A stretch of DNA of 13,874 nucleotides, from the NCBI GenBank assembly GCA_016839845.1, contig JAEOTL010000205.1:1-13874 (forward strand), read 5' to 3'. The first letter of the stretch is position 1. Each line of letters starts with the position of its first letter. The DNA is from Promethearchaeota archaeon. Its GTDB lineage: Archaea; Asgardarchaeota; Lokiarchaeia; Sigynarchaeales; SOKP01. Positions 1 through 6,264 of the stretch are shown here, in pieces. Made by a program: the position numbers and the translations under genes. Under the pieces are notes generated by a model. It was not told the origin of the DNA. It saw only the letters and a program-made list of their open reading frames with translations, and ran no database searches.

Positions 1-36
1 CAAAGCCCCAACAACTGAATGAGTGAAGAAGTCCAT
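1..36 (-). CDS. 5' end of a probable DUF457/YdjM-type membrane protein (partial, 12 codons)
   Basis: An ATG at 36 opens a frame that runs off the left window edge and reads MDFFTHSVVGAL. This is close to the typical opening of the DUF457/YdjM family (membrane-bound, metal-dependent-hydrolase-like proteins), whose members often begin M-D-x-F-T-H-x-x-x-G. In that family the early His is part of the conserved signature. There is no Shine-Dalgarno motif before the ATG, so the mRNA could be leaderless. The LRR gene ends 71 nt upstream on the same strand. Only 12 residues are visible, so the family call rests on one short motif and is tentative. Confidence 0.42.
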   Translation of the reverse strand, partial: MDFFTHSVVGAL

Positions 37-107
37 AGGTTAGCACTAGTAATTATATTTCTTGAAAGAAATTAGAAACATAATAATCTTTTTGCTATTT
101 TTTATAA

Positions 108-713
108 TTAATTCTGCTCAACTATTTTTAGATTTTCTTCTTTTATAGTCTCATTTTCATTGGTTGGGATTCCATCAAGTTCTAAAATTTCCAATTTAGG
201 TAAAAAAGAGAGATCCCTTAAAGTACTAATAGGATTATTTGATAGCGCAAGGTACCTAAGATTCTTTAAATTCTCCAATCCTTCAATGTCTTCAATTTGG
301 TTATCACTTAAATCTAAATGTTCAAGATGTATTAGTTTTTCCAAACCTTCAATTTTTTTAATTTTATTCTTATTTAATAGTAACTCTTTTAGATTTCTGA
401 GATTGTCTAAGCCCTCGATCTTTGAAATTTCGTTTCCACTTAATTCTAGTTCTTCTAGATTTGAAAGTGAATCTAATCCATTAATTTTGAAAATATGGTT
501 TGCTTCCAAATGAAGCTTTTTCAGGTTAACTAGACGTGCCAATCGCTCAATTGAAGATATATTATTTTTCTCAAGATAAAGTTCCCTTAGATGAGAATTT
601 TTATTTAATCTTTTTATTTCACCAATATTATTTAAGTTAAAATGCTCTAAATACAGATTCCCTTTGTCAATAAACACCCTTTTCTTCTTGATTTTTACAA
701 AATCCATGTTCAA
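108..713 (-). CDS. SDS22-like leucine-rich-repeat protein
   Basis: This 201-residue soluble protein is built almost wholly of leucine-rich repeats. Seven repeats with an exact 22-residue period begin at about residues 20, 42, 64, 86, 108, 130 and 152, and a degenerate eighth begins at 174. The core pattern is LxxLxLxxNxIxxIxxLxxL, the SDS22-like class (as in protein phosphatase 1 regulator SDS22). Such proteins form a curved solenoid used for protein binding. There is no signal peptide, membrane segment or catalytic domain, so the role is presumably a scaffold or adaptor. The first codon is TTG at 713; an in-frame ATG two codons later (707) is an equally good start, and neither has a clear Shine-Dalgarno site. 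The gene lies 126 nt downstream of a small GTPase on the same strand but appears to have its own TATA-like box. The C-terminal tail (about 181-201) is Glu/Asn/Lys-rich. Partner unknown. Confidence 0.85.
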   Translation of the reverse strand: MNMDFVKIKKKRVFIDKGNLYLEHFNLNNIGEIKRLNKNSHLRELYLEKNNISSIERLARLVNLKKLHLEANHIFKINGLDSLSNLEELELSGNEISKIEGLDNLRNLKELLLNKNKIKKIEGLEKLIHLEHLDLSDNQIEDIEGLENLKNLRYLALSNNPISTLRDLSFLPKLEILELDGIPTNENETIKEENLKIVEQN

Positions 714-743
714 TAAATAGAAATTTACCTTTTTTAGGAGTCC

Positions 744-761
744 TAATTTAAATTATAAATC
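744..761 (-). promoter_or_regulatory. TATA-like box upstream of the LRR gene
   Basis: On the minus strand this reads GATTTATAATTTAAATTA, a good match to an archaeal TATA box. Its centre is about 40 nt before the TTG/ATG start region. With the usual 25-27 nt from box to transcription start, this predicts a leader of roughly 15-20 nt. The assignment is by pattern and spacing only, in AT-rich DNA. Confidence 0.4.
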
Positions 762-839
762 TTGCACTTGTTTAAGTTATAATTAAGAAATTATGATCAA
801 TTAGGAAATAAGAAAATTCATTTTAAACATGTTAGTGGG

Positions 840-1415
840 TTACAGAATCGAATCAAACTCTAAATTATTGGAATTCATTATTTTTCTTGCCATTTTTTTA
901 AAACTAAACAGGATATTCTCGTTTTCTTTTGAGGAGGTCATAACAAAATCCGTTTCATTCCGTTTTTGAAGAAATTTTTCAATAATATATTTATCAACTT
1001 TCGATTTCTTATCTACACTTGCGATTAGGTCTAATTTTGTCCCAACTAGGATTTTCGGGTGATTCTGAAGGTTGTATTGAATTAATTTTTCATACCACCA
1101 TTCTAGTTTAACAAGAGATTCCAAGTTGGATAAATCAAAAACAAGAAATATTCCATTCGCACCATTAATGTAATAATTAAATAGTGTTTTAAATTGTTCT
1201 TGCCCCCCAAAATCCCATATCATTAATCGTACGCTTGTTTCCTTGCCGTTCACGATTATTGGGATATCGTGTGCATAAAAATCTATCCCAACAGTAAGCT
1301 GGGTTTCGGCATTAAACGTATTAAAACATAACCTTCTAGCTATGCAAGTTTTCCCTACCGCTCCACTACCTACAAGGCAAATTTTGAAAACGTAGCTGAT
1401 AGGTTTATCTTCCAT
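840..1415 (-). CDS. Ras/Rab-like small GTPase (Asgard type)
   Basis: A single-domain P-loop GTPase of 191 residues. Visible motifs are G1 GSGAVGKT (16-23), G2 Thr41 in LTVGIDF, G3 WDFGGQE (67-73, with Asp68 and the Ras Gln61 equivalent Gln72), G4 TKLD (126-129) and G5 SSK (161-163). The switch II stretch after WDFGGQEQF strongly resembles Rab proteins. Two deviations stand out: G4 has Thr in place of Asn in (N/T)KxD, and switch II has GGQ as in Arf rather than AGQ. There is no C-terminal cysteine, CaaX box or N-terminal Gly, so no prenylation or myristoylation signal is seen. A GTG at 1427 would add four residues, but it lies inside a strong ribosome site (GGTGAGG, 1422-1428) that is correctly spaced for the ATG at 1415, so I chose the ATG. 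It probably acts as a nucleotide-dependent switch; the neighbouring LRR protein is a possible partner. Confidence 0.93.
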   Translation of the reverse strand: MEDKPISYVFKICLVGSGAVGKTCIARRLCFNTFNAETQLTVGIDFYAHDIPIIVNGKETSVRLMIWDFGGQEQFKTLFNYYINGANGIFLVFDLSNLESLVKLEWWYEKLIQYNLQNHPKILVGTKLDLIASVDKKSKVDKYIIEKFLQKRNETDFVMTSSKENENILFSFKKMARKIMNSNNLEFDSIL

Positions 1416-1421
1416 TATTAT

Positions 1422-1428
1422 CCTCACC
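1422..1428 (-). promoter_or_regulatory. Shine-Dalgarno site that sets the GTPase start
   Basis: The minus strand reads GGTGAGG, complementary to the archaeal 16S 3' end, and ends 6 nt before the ATG at 1415. It overlaps the alternative GTG at 1427, which argues against that GTG as the real start. Confidence 0.7.
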
Positions 1429-1468
1429 GATACCCTAAAGATTTGATTCTTCTAGTGTATTACCGAGT

Positions 1469-1485
1469 ATCATAATAATTATGAT
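1469..1485. repeat. 17-bp near-palindrome upstream of the GTPase gene
   Basis: ATCATAAT and ATTATGAT form perfect 8-bp inverted arms around one central base, 54-70 nt before the GTPase ATG. It overlaps a TATA-like stretch (minus strand CTTATAATCATAA), so it could be an operator. AT-rich palindromes also arise by chance. Confidence 0.35.
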
Positions 1486-1614
1486 TATAAGTCAATAAAA
1501 ATAAAGCTATTATTTATATGTATTTTACCTTATTTAGAAAAAGTTTCTTAAATATCAAATCACTTAATCTAAAAACTTTTCAAATGTTTTTGTGCTAGAT
1601 TTCTATCCGCTTTT

Positions 1615-2505
1615 TTATCTCAATTCCGGGATTACATTCTCGGCAATGTCAGTAAGATTTTCGATTTGTTTTGACTCATTGAATGGATAGTAGATAATAA
1701 ATTCATTTATCCCAATATCTTTGTACTGTAATATGACCTCCCGGAACGTTTCTTTTGAATCAAGAATGGTAAGACCTGAACGAGTATAAAACAACAAGGA
1801 ACGACTCAATGTGCTTGGTTTTCTCCCTATTTCCTCGCAATACGTATCAACTAACTCATTGCGATTTTTAGTATTTTCAAATATCTTTTCTGGAGGCGTA
1901 CGCCAATCCTCTGCTCCAAATGAGTTCCAAGTATCAGCATATCGTGCTGCAAGCTTTAACATCTGACTTCCCATTCCAGCAATCGTAAAAGGAGGTCGAG
2001 GTTTCTGAATTGGTTCTGGATTCATTGTTGCATCTTTTAAAGAATAGAAATTACCTTCATAACTTGAGACGCTTTGACGTAAAAGGAGGTCAATCATTTC
2101 TATTTGCTCCTTAAAGCGGTTCACACGCTCTGAACCAGACCAATCTTCGATATTTAGCATTTTATGAACTGGATCTCGACGACCACCCGTACCCAATCCT
2201 AACTCCAATCGACCATTTGAAATATGATCTACAGTAAGGGCTTGTCTGGCTAATACAGCGGGATTACGAAGTGGCATTGAGGTTACCAATGGTCCAATTC
2301 TAATTCTTGAAGTAACAGCAGCTAGAGATGCAAGAAGAGTCCAAGATTCAAACCAATGTCCAGTATTATTGACAGGATCAGTAAAATGATCCGCTAACCA
2401 AATACTATCAAATCCTAGGCTTTCAATTAACCTCCAACGTTCGACCTCTTTTTCCCAAGGTTGGTTCTGGATGGTCAACACACCAAATTTACTTTTGTTT
2501 GTCAT
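1615..2505 (-). CDS. Luciferase-like (LLM) family, probably F420-dependent oxidoreductase
   Basis: A 296-residue protein of the bacterial-luciferase/LLM (TIM-barrel) superfamily. Typical marks are FDSIWLADHF near residues 32-41, the RNPAVLARQALTVDHISNGR block followed by LGLGTGG (about residues 80-108), and PFTIAGMGSQMLKLAARYAD (about 172-191). In archaea such proteins usually use coenzyme F420 rather than FMN for hydride transfer to an organic substrate, as in Mer-like and F420-dependent alcohol or secondary-metabolite enzymes; the substrate cannot be read from sequence. It is full length and has no signal peptide, so is cytoplasmic. The ATG is supported by AGGAGAG (2513-2519) with 7-nt spacing. 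It is transcribed away from the 90-residue ORF and has a 187-nt gap before the GTPase, so it is probably a single-gene unit. Cofactor choice is inferred from the family and host type. Confidence 0.88.
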   Translation of the reverse strand: MTNKSKFGVLTIQNQPWEKEVERWRLIESLGFDSIWLADHFTDPVNNTGHWFESWTLLASLAAVTSRIRIGPLVTSMPLRNPAVLARQALTVDHISNGRLELGLGTGGRRDPVHKMLNIEDWSGSERVNRFKEQIEMIDLLLRQSVSSYEGNFYSLKDATMNPEPIQKPRPPFTIAGMGSQMLKLAARYADTWNSFGAEDWRTPPEKIFENTKNRNELVDTYCEEIGRKPSTLSRSLLFYTRSGLTILDSKETFREVILQYKDIGINEFIIYYPFNESKQIENLTDIAENVIPELR

Positions 2506-2679
2506 AAAGAATCTCTCCTATATTTTTTCCATAAGTATATTAAATAATTGAAAGAAATATTTTTACTTTTAGTGACCCCCCTCTTTCTTTTTAAACAACC
2601 CTAAATAATATAGAATATTTCATGTTAACCATAACTGAATCATGGTAAAGATGAAAAAGATTCAAATAGGAGATATTAA
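2506..2679. promoter_or_regulatory. Divergent intergenic promoter region
   Basis: This stretch separates two divergent genes. A TATA-like run (minus strand ATTATTTAATATACTT, about 2532-2547) suits the oxidoreductase gene. A second (plus strand CTAAATAATATAG, about 2601-2613) suits the 90-residue ORF. A C-rich tract sits between them near 2575-2582. No further structure is evident. Confidence 0.4.
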
Positions 2680-2952
2680 ATGGGGTATATTAAAGAAACG
2701 GCAGATGTAATTCAAGAAACATTAAAGGGAGTTTCAAATAAAAGGAAGTTTAAAAAATTAATAGACAATATGATTTTTGCTATAGAAACTAATACAGTAA
2801 GTGGATATTTCCTTTACAAGTTTAAACTTCTAGAAGAATTAGCCCCTCTTATCAAACTAAAAGTGAAACGAGACAAAGAATATCTGGATAAATATAAAAA
2901 AGTAAAAGAATACTATAATCATCATTATAAGAAAAGAGTATTACCTTTGTAA
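2680..2952 (+). CDS. Small basic protein of unknown function
   Basis: I do not recognise this 90-residue protein. It is the only plus-strand gene in the window. It is supported by a good ribosome site (AGGAGAT at 2668-2674, 5 nt before the ATG), a plausible TATA-like element upstream, and Lys/Glu/Tyr-rich content with few low-complexity runs. It looks mainly helical, with a more hydrophobic middle (about 30-60, including FAIETN and GYFLYKFKLLEELAPLIKL) and a Lys/Tyr-rich C-terminal third (about 61-87) that could bind nucleic acid or an acidic partner. There is no signal peptide, Cys/His metal motif or clear membrane span. It converges on the VWA gene with 13 nt between the stops, so the two transcripts may overlap at their 3' ends. 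Confidence 0.68.
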   Translation: MGYIKETADVIQETLKGVSNKRKFKKLIDNMIFAIETNTVSGYFLYKFKLLEELAPLIKLKVKRDKEYLDKYKKVKEYYNHHYKKRVLPL

Positions 2953-2965
2953 CCTACAAACTTTC

Positions 2966-4033
2966 TTAAGATTGAGACAATAACTCAATTAAGGCTCTTG
3001 GAATCTCTTTATAATCGTTTACAGCGTAAAACTTTCCTCTTCCTGCCTTCGCTATCTCTTGACAGGTGCGAATACCTTGAGCAGCATCATTTTCTGCTGG
3101 CATGCCTATTACATGTAATTTTGGAAATTTCTTTGCAATTTCAACAGGATCTTCACCTCGATTAAAGATCCCATCAGAAATTAAGATTCCAAAGCGACTT
3201 TTCCTACTATCTCTCGTTTTATTTAATTCTTCCAACCCTTTTTCTAAGCCACTATGAATATTTGTAAAACCTACTGCCTCAGAATCCAATATATCATCAA
3301 TAATTTTTATTACTTGTTTTTTTTGATTAATTTTTTTTAAAGCCATTGCATCAGAATTAAATAAGATTATGGCATAATCCTCTTTTTCCATATTATAGGC
3401 TAAAACTGAGGTTGTTAACGCAGCATTTAACAATAATCGTCCATACATACTGCCGCTCGTATCTAATATTAAAGCAACTTTTCTTTTCTGCCTCTTTCTT
3501 TCAATACCAAAGATATCTTTATAACTTAGGCTCTTTTCATAAATCTTTAGGGGATTATGCTGAATAGTTTCATCTAAGCTAAATTCAGGCATTCCAATTT
3601 TATAGGTCGGAACTGCTTTTTTAAATTGACCTCTTATTCCCCTACTTGTTATCTTTAATGATAATTTTAGAATGCTTTGACGAGCTAACCGTCTAAAAAC
3701 TGTTTTATATTTTTCTGAAATTGGGCGTCGAATAAAGAAATAAATTTCAGCCATGGTATCACCCGATTCTTTAGCTTTTTCAGCGAAAAATCTTACACCT
3801 TCCTCTGAATCTAAAACATCTGATGCAGCGTAAACGTTGGCTTTAAGTAATCCCATTATTGCTTCAAGATTTTTATGCTGTATTGCCAGATAAGTTAGAT
3901 CTTTGATTTGTCGGTAATCTAGAGTATTAGCTAAATGTTTGTAGTAATCAGGTTTTTTCTTTTTTTTTCGCGCAATTTCATATGCTAAAATCTCTTTATC
4001 CTGTCTACTTTCAGTATGTCTAACGTGCGGCAT
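2966..4033 (-). CDS. VWA domain protein, partner of MoxR AAA+ ATPase (CoxE-like)
   Basis: A 355-residue cytoplasmic protein. The N-terminal half (about 1-180) is helical and basic. The C-terminal half (about 184-350) is a von Willebrand A domain with a complete metal-ion-dependent adhesion site: DTSGS (191-195), Thr257 in GFTNIHSGLE, and Asp287 in LISDG. VWA proteins encoded just after a MoxR ATPase usually bind the substrate complex that the ATPase remodels; examples are CoxE with CoxD for CO-dehydrogenase metal-centre assembly, and YehP/ViaA types. The gene follows the moxR-like gene by 41 nt and is surely co-transcribed. ATG 4033 is the only standard start, but its Shine-Dalgarno is weak. 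The reading frame is open for about 26 codons upstream, past the end of moxR, with no ATG, GTG or TTG. The substrate is not identifiable. Confidence 0.88.
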   Translation of the reverse strand: MPHVRHTESRQDKEILAYEIARKKKKKPDYYKHLANTLDYRQIKDLTYLAIQHKNLEAIMGLLKANVYAASDVLDSEEGVRFFAEKAKESGDTMAEIYFFIRRPISEKYKTVFRRLARQSILKLSLKITSRGIRGQFKKAVPTYKIGMPEFSLDETIQHNPLKIYEKSLSYKDIFGIERKRQKRKVALILDTSGSMYGRLLLNAALTTSVLAYNMEKEDYAIILFNSDAMALKKINQKKQVIKIIDDILDSEAVGFTNIHSGLEKGLEELNKTRDSRKSRFGILISDGIFNRGEDPVEIAKKFPKLHVIGMPAENDAAQGIRTCQEIAKAGRGKFYAVNDYKEIPRALIELLSQS

Positions 4034-4074
4034 TTTCTCAATCCCAGTAGGATCTTCCTCTGAGAAATCATCGA

Positions 4075-4971
4075 TTATTGAAAATCCACTTGATTTAAAA
4101 CAGCTAAAACAATATTAGTTATAATTTCCTTTTTAGATTGTGTTAAACCATCTTCAAGTTCAATTCTATTATATAAGGACATCACAGCTGCCTCAACCCA
4201 ATTGCTTGAGCTGTCAGGATTGTCATATTTTTCCATAAATGTAGCCATATCTATTGCTCCTCTTATAGAACTACCCCTACGTATTGAAGTAGTAGTTCTA
4301 GTAGCCTGAACAATTTCTTGAGAAATCTTTGCAATTTTATCTGACACAGTTTTGGACTCTTGTTTGATAATTTGAACTTCTTCTTCAGGTGGTTGATAAG
4401 ACAGGTTTATCCAAATAAATCTATCCTTCAATGCTTCTCCTAGTACTGTCACTCCGACGTGAGCAGCTGGATTTTGAGTGGCAACGACAAAGAAGTCATT
4501 ATGTGCCTTAATTACCTTTAATTTAGATATATCCAATATACTTTCATCAAGAGCAGTTAATAAAGAATTTTGAGTGTTTTCAGGCATTCGATTGATTTCA
4601 TTTATAAATAAACATCCTCCGTTCAGCATAGCTGAAGCTAATGGACCATATTTATAAGAATCTTCATTGTACCCCTTAGCTATTACAAGAGGGGGATCAA
4701 AATACCCCACAAGATTGTGAGGGAGCAATTCTTCACTGCAATCAACTCTAAAGAAATTTGAAGGATTTGTATTTGCGCCATTTGAACTATAATATTCTGC
4801 AATCGCTCTAGCTAAAGTGGTTTTGCCAACTCCTACATTTCCTTCTAATAAGATATTCTTACCAACTAAATGAGCTAGTACAATTTGCTTTAATTCTTCA
4901 GTTCTCCCAATTATATTAAATTTAGCTTGTATTTCTGAAACGATATTGCTCGTATTAACCATACTTGTCAA
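4075..4971 (-). CDS. MoxR-type AAA+ ATPase
   Basis: A 298-residue AAA+ ATPase of the MoxR/Mg-chelatase-like clade. Visible elements are Walker A GNVGVGKT (44-51), a Walker B-like strand CLFINEINRMP (120-130), sensor 1 ATQNP with Asn167, an arginine-finger candidate in ALKDRF (Arg184), and a sensor 2 Arg237 in SIRGAID. A typical MoxR pore/insert region lies around 85-110. The Walker B acid is Asn124 instead of Asp, followed by the catalytic Glu125. Some MoxR-like archaeal ATPases may share this, but it is worth noting. The protein probably forms a hexameric ring that acts with the downstream VWA protein in maturing or inserting metal into an enzyme. The frame begins with TTG at 4971; the ATG three codons later (4962) is equally possible. 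No Shine-Dalgarno is seen for either, so a leaderless or short-leader mRNA is possible. Confidence 0.9.
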   Translation of the reverse strand: MTSMVNTSNIVSEIQAKFNIIGRTEELKQIVLAHLVGKNILLEGNVGVGKTTLARAIAEYYSSNGANTNPSNFFRVDCSEELLPHNLVGYFDPPLVIAKGYNEDSYKYGPLASAMLNGGCLFINEINRMPENTQNSLLTALDESILDISKLKVIKAHNDFFVVATQNPAAHVGVTVLGEALKDRFIWINLSYQPPEEEVQIIKQESKTVSDKIAKISQEIVQATRTTTSIRRGSSIRGAIDMATFMEKYDNPDSSSNWVEAAVMSLYNRIELEDGLTQSKKEIITNIVLAVLNQVDFQ

Positions 4972-5014
4972 AATTAATCATTTCTAAAATAATTTTTGAT
5001 TGAAATATGAATAA

Positions 5015-5037
5015 ATAACCATTAAATTATTGGTTAT
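5015..5037. promoter_or_regulatory. Inverted repeat upstream of moxR, candidate operator
   Basis: Perfect 7-bp arms ATAACCA (5015-5021) and TGGTTAT (5031-5037) flank a 9-nt AT-only spacer. The element sits 44-66 nt before the TTG start of the AAA+ gene, where a regulator could bind near the promoter. It could also form a weak hairpin. Function is inferred from symmetry and position only. Confidence 0.38.
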
Positions 5038-5207
5038 CTATTAAGTACTAATCAAGAATTAACAAATATTTAAATCTTTACATTCCTCAATTGAGATTGC
5101 ATAGTAGCGTCGTCGTTTCACGGAAATATTTAAATATGAACCCTTCTTATTATAACTTAGTATATAACTTTTTATTTTCCCGCTGCAAAATCTCTTAAAA
5201 TATGTTT

Positions 5208-5227
5208 AGAGCATTCTAGCTCTTTTT
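5208..5227 (+). terminator. Short hairpin followed by T-run (plus strand)
   Basis: AGAGC (5208-5212) and GCTCT (5219-5223) can pair around ATTCTA, and the T of the last arm begins TTTTT (5223-5227). It resembles a small intrinsic terminator for rightward transcription, but no rightward gene precedes it. A short RNA starting near 5160 from the TATA-like element at 5127-5138 is one explanation; chance is another. Confidence 0.25.
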
Positions 5228-5266
5228 AAATGCATTTTATTACTCTCCGATATGAATCACTGTTTT

Positions 5267-5282
5267 AAAAAAATAAAAAAAA
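5267..5282 (-). terminator. Oligo-T terminator of the iron permease gene
   Basis: Directly after the stop codon of the permease, the minus strand carries eight T, one A and seven T. This is a strong archaeal-type oligo-T termination signal that needs no hairpin. Confidence 0.7.
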
Positions 5283-6206
5283 TTAAACTTTAGTAGAGAC
5301 TTGTGTTTGTTTCTCTTTCTCTGATTCCATTACTACAACAAAGTTTGTCCTTTTCCAGAGTTTCCAAGAGAAAAATCCTATAGTTAGAAGTAGAATCGGA
5401 TATACAATAACTTCTAATAAGGCAGGATTAGCATTATACCCAAATAAAGCTTTCAATAATGAGCCGATTATTTCAAGCCACTCAGGAGTTGCTGGATTTC
5501 CATCAGGAAAGCTTTCAGGTAGAATATGTTTAATATTCCAAACTTCTTGAACAATTGGATTAATTAAACCGGCTTCTATGAACTCATGAATCCCATACGT
5601 AATCAATCCAGCCGCAAAAAGAATTAAAATTACGTTTGTTATTTTAAAAAACTTTGAAAGATCAATCGTTTTAATACCGTAAAAAGTTAACAACCCAATA
5701 AGTACAGAAATCCCCAATCCCATCGCAGATCCCAGTATGATACTAATTTGGTTTATTGAACCTACCGAAGCTGTACCCGTTAATAATAAGACTAACTCAA
5801 TTCCTTCTCTAATAATAACAATAAATATCAAAGTTGAAATTGAAAACGCTTTTTGACGAGTAATTGAATCCTCTACCTTTTTTTCTAAATGTTTCCGCAT
5901 CTTGGGACCTTCCTTACTCACCCATAAAACTAGAGTTACTATGAATATCCCTGAAATAATAAACGTGGATCCTTCGAAAATCTCTTCTAATGCTCCCGTA
6001 AATCCTCCGAAAAGAACAGAAAATAGAATAGCGAATATTATACTAGAAACAATAGCCATAAATGCCCCAAAGTATACATATTTATTATAGAAACGCTGAT
6101 TTGTCTTCCTTAAGTAAAGCAACACTATTACAACAATTAAAGTTGCTTCTAGTCCTTCTCTTAATCCTAAAAACGCTGGAGTTATTAAATCAAGATATGT
6201 AGCCAT
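5283..6206 (-). CDS. FTR1-family iron permease
   Basis: A 307-residue integral membrane protein of the FTR1/EfeU family, which imports iron across the cytoplasmic membrane. Two REGxE iron-ligand motifs lie in membrane helices: REGLE at 16-20 and REGIE at 133-137. EEIFEG (74-79) matches the third conserved acidic site. About seven helices can be drawn (roughly 12-32, 43-66, 78-97, 121-143, 153-177, 187-207 and 263-285), with a Pro-rich extracellular loop at about 208-260 typical of EfeU. The usual ferroxidase or EfeO/EfeB partners are not adjacent. An ATG at 6263 would add 19 residues, but 6206 puts the REGLE helix where the family has it. The 6206 start also has AAGGGA (6214-6219) at 7-nt spacing and fits the TATA-like box. 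The C-terminal tail is charged and cytoplasmic. The gene has its own promoter, palindrome and terminator, so it is likely an independent, iron-regulated unit. Confidence 0.9.
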   Translation of the reverse strand: MATYLDLITPAFLGLREGLEATLIVVIVLLYLRKTNQRFYNKYVYFGAFMAIVSSIIFAILFSVLFGGFTGALEEIFEGSTFIISGIFIVTLVLWVSKEGPKMRKHLEKKVEDSITRQKAFSISTLIFIVIIREGIELVLLLTGTASVGSINQISIILGSAMGLGISVLIGLLTFYGIKTIDLSKFFKITNVILILFAAGLITYGIHEFIEAGLINPIVQEVWNIKHILPESFPDGNPATPEWLEIIGSLLKALFGYNANPALLEVIVYPILLLTIGFFSWKLWKRTNFVVVMESEKEKQTQVSTKV

Positions 6207-6245
6207 ATTATATTCCCTTACTGTTTCTGTTAAGTAAAAAATAGG

Positions 6246-6260
6246 TTTTAAAAATTTAAA
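6246..6260 (-). promoter_or_regulatory. TATA-like box of the iron permease gene
   Basis: The minus strand reads TTTAAATTTTTAAAA, centred about 47 nt before the ATG at 6206. This predicts transcription from about 6226 with a 20-nt leader that contains the AAGGGA ribosome site. If the gene started at 6263 this box would lie inside the coding region. Confidence 0.45.
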
Positions 6261-6264
6261 CATT

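Larger units (their letters stand above)
4972..5282. other. 311-nt intergenic region between the iron permease and moxR genes
   Basis: No gene is supported here. Reading right to left it holds the oligo-T terminator of the iron permease (5267-5282), a plus-strand hairpin with a T-tail (5208-5227), two copies of AAATATTTAAAT (5064-5075 and 5125-5136), a 10-bp palindrome CTCAATTGAG (5086-5095), a small GC-richer island (GCGTCGTCG near 5108-5116), and an inverted repeat near the moxR start (5015-5037). The first AAATATTTAAAT copy could be a TATA element for moxR. The second, preceded by CGGAAA, looks like a BRE/TATA pair pointing rightward. A small non-coding RNA is possible but unproven. Confidence 0.5.

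Noticed and set aside
160..513. 117-codon plus-strand ORF opposite the LRR gene with repeated LSKPSIF-like segments
   Set aside because: It is the antisense of the 66-bp LRR repeats; its periodicity is inherited from the LRR gene and it has no ribosome site.
2642..2710. 22-codon plus-strand ORF starting ATGGTAAAG before the 90-residue gene
   Set aside because: It overlaps the start of the real ORF, lacks a ribosome site and ends quickly; the AGGAGAT site serves the ATG at 2680.
5086..5125. GC-richer patch considered as tRNA or C/D-box RNA
   Set aside because: No T-loop consensus, acceptor pairing, or C and D box sequences could be found.
5137..5199. 20-codon plus-strand ORF MNPSYYNLVYNF... 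in the intergenic region
   Set aside because: It begins at the edge of a TATA-like palindrome with no room for a transcription start or ribosome site; most likely chance.
6207..6263. 19-residue N-terminal extension of the iron permease from ATG 6263
   Set aside because: It would cover the TATA-like box and ribosome site, has no Shine-Dalgarno of its own, and is not a normal FTR1 N-terminus.
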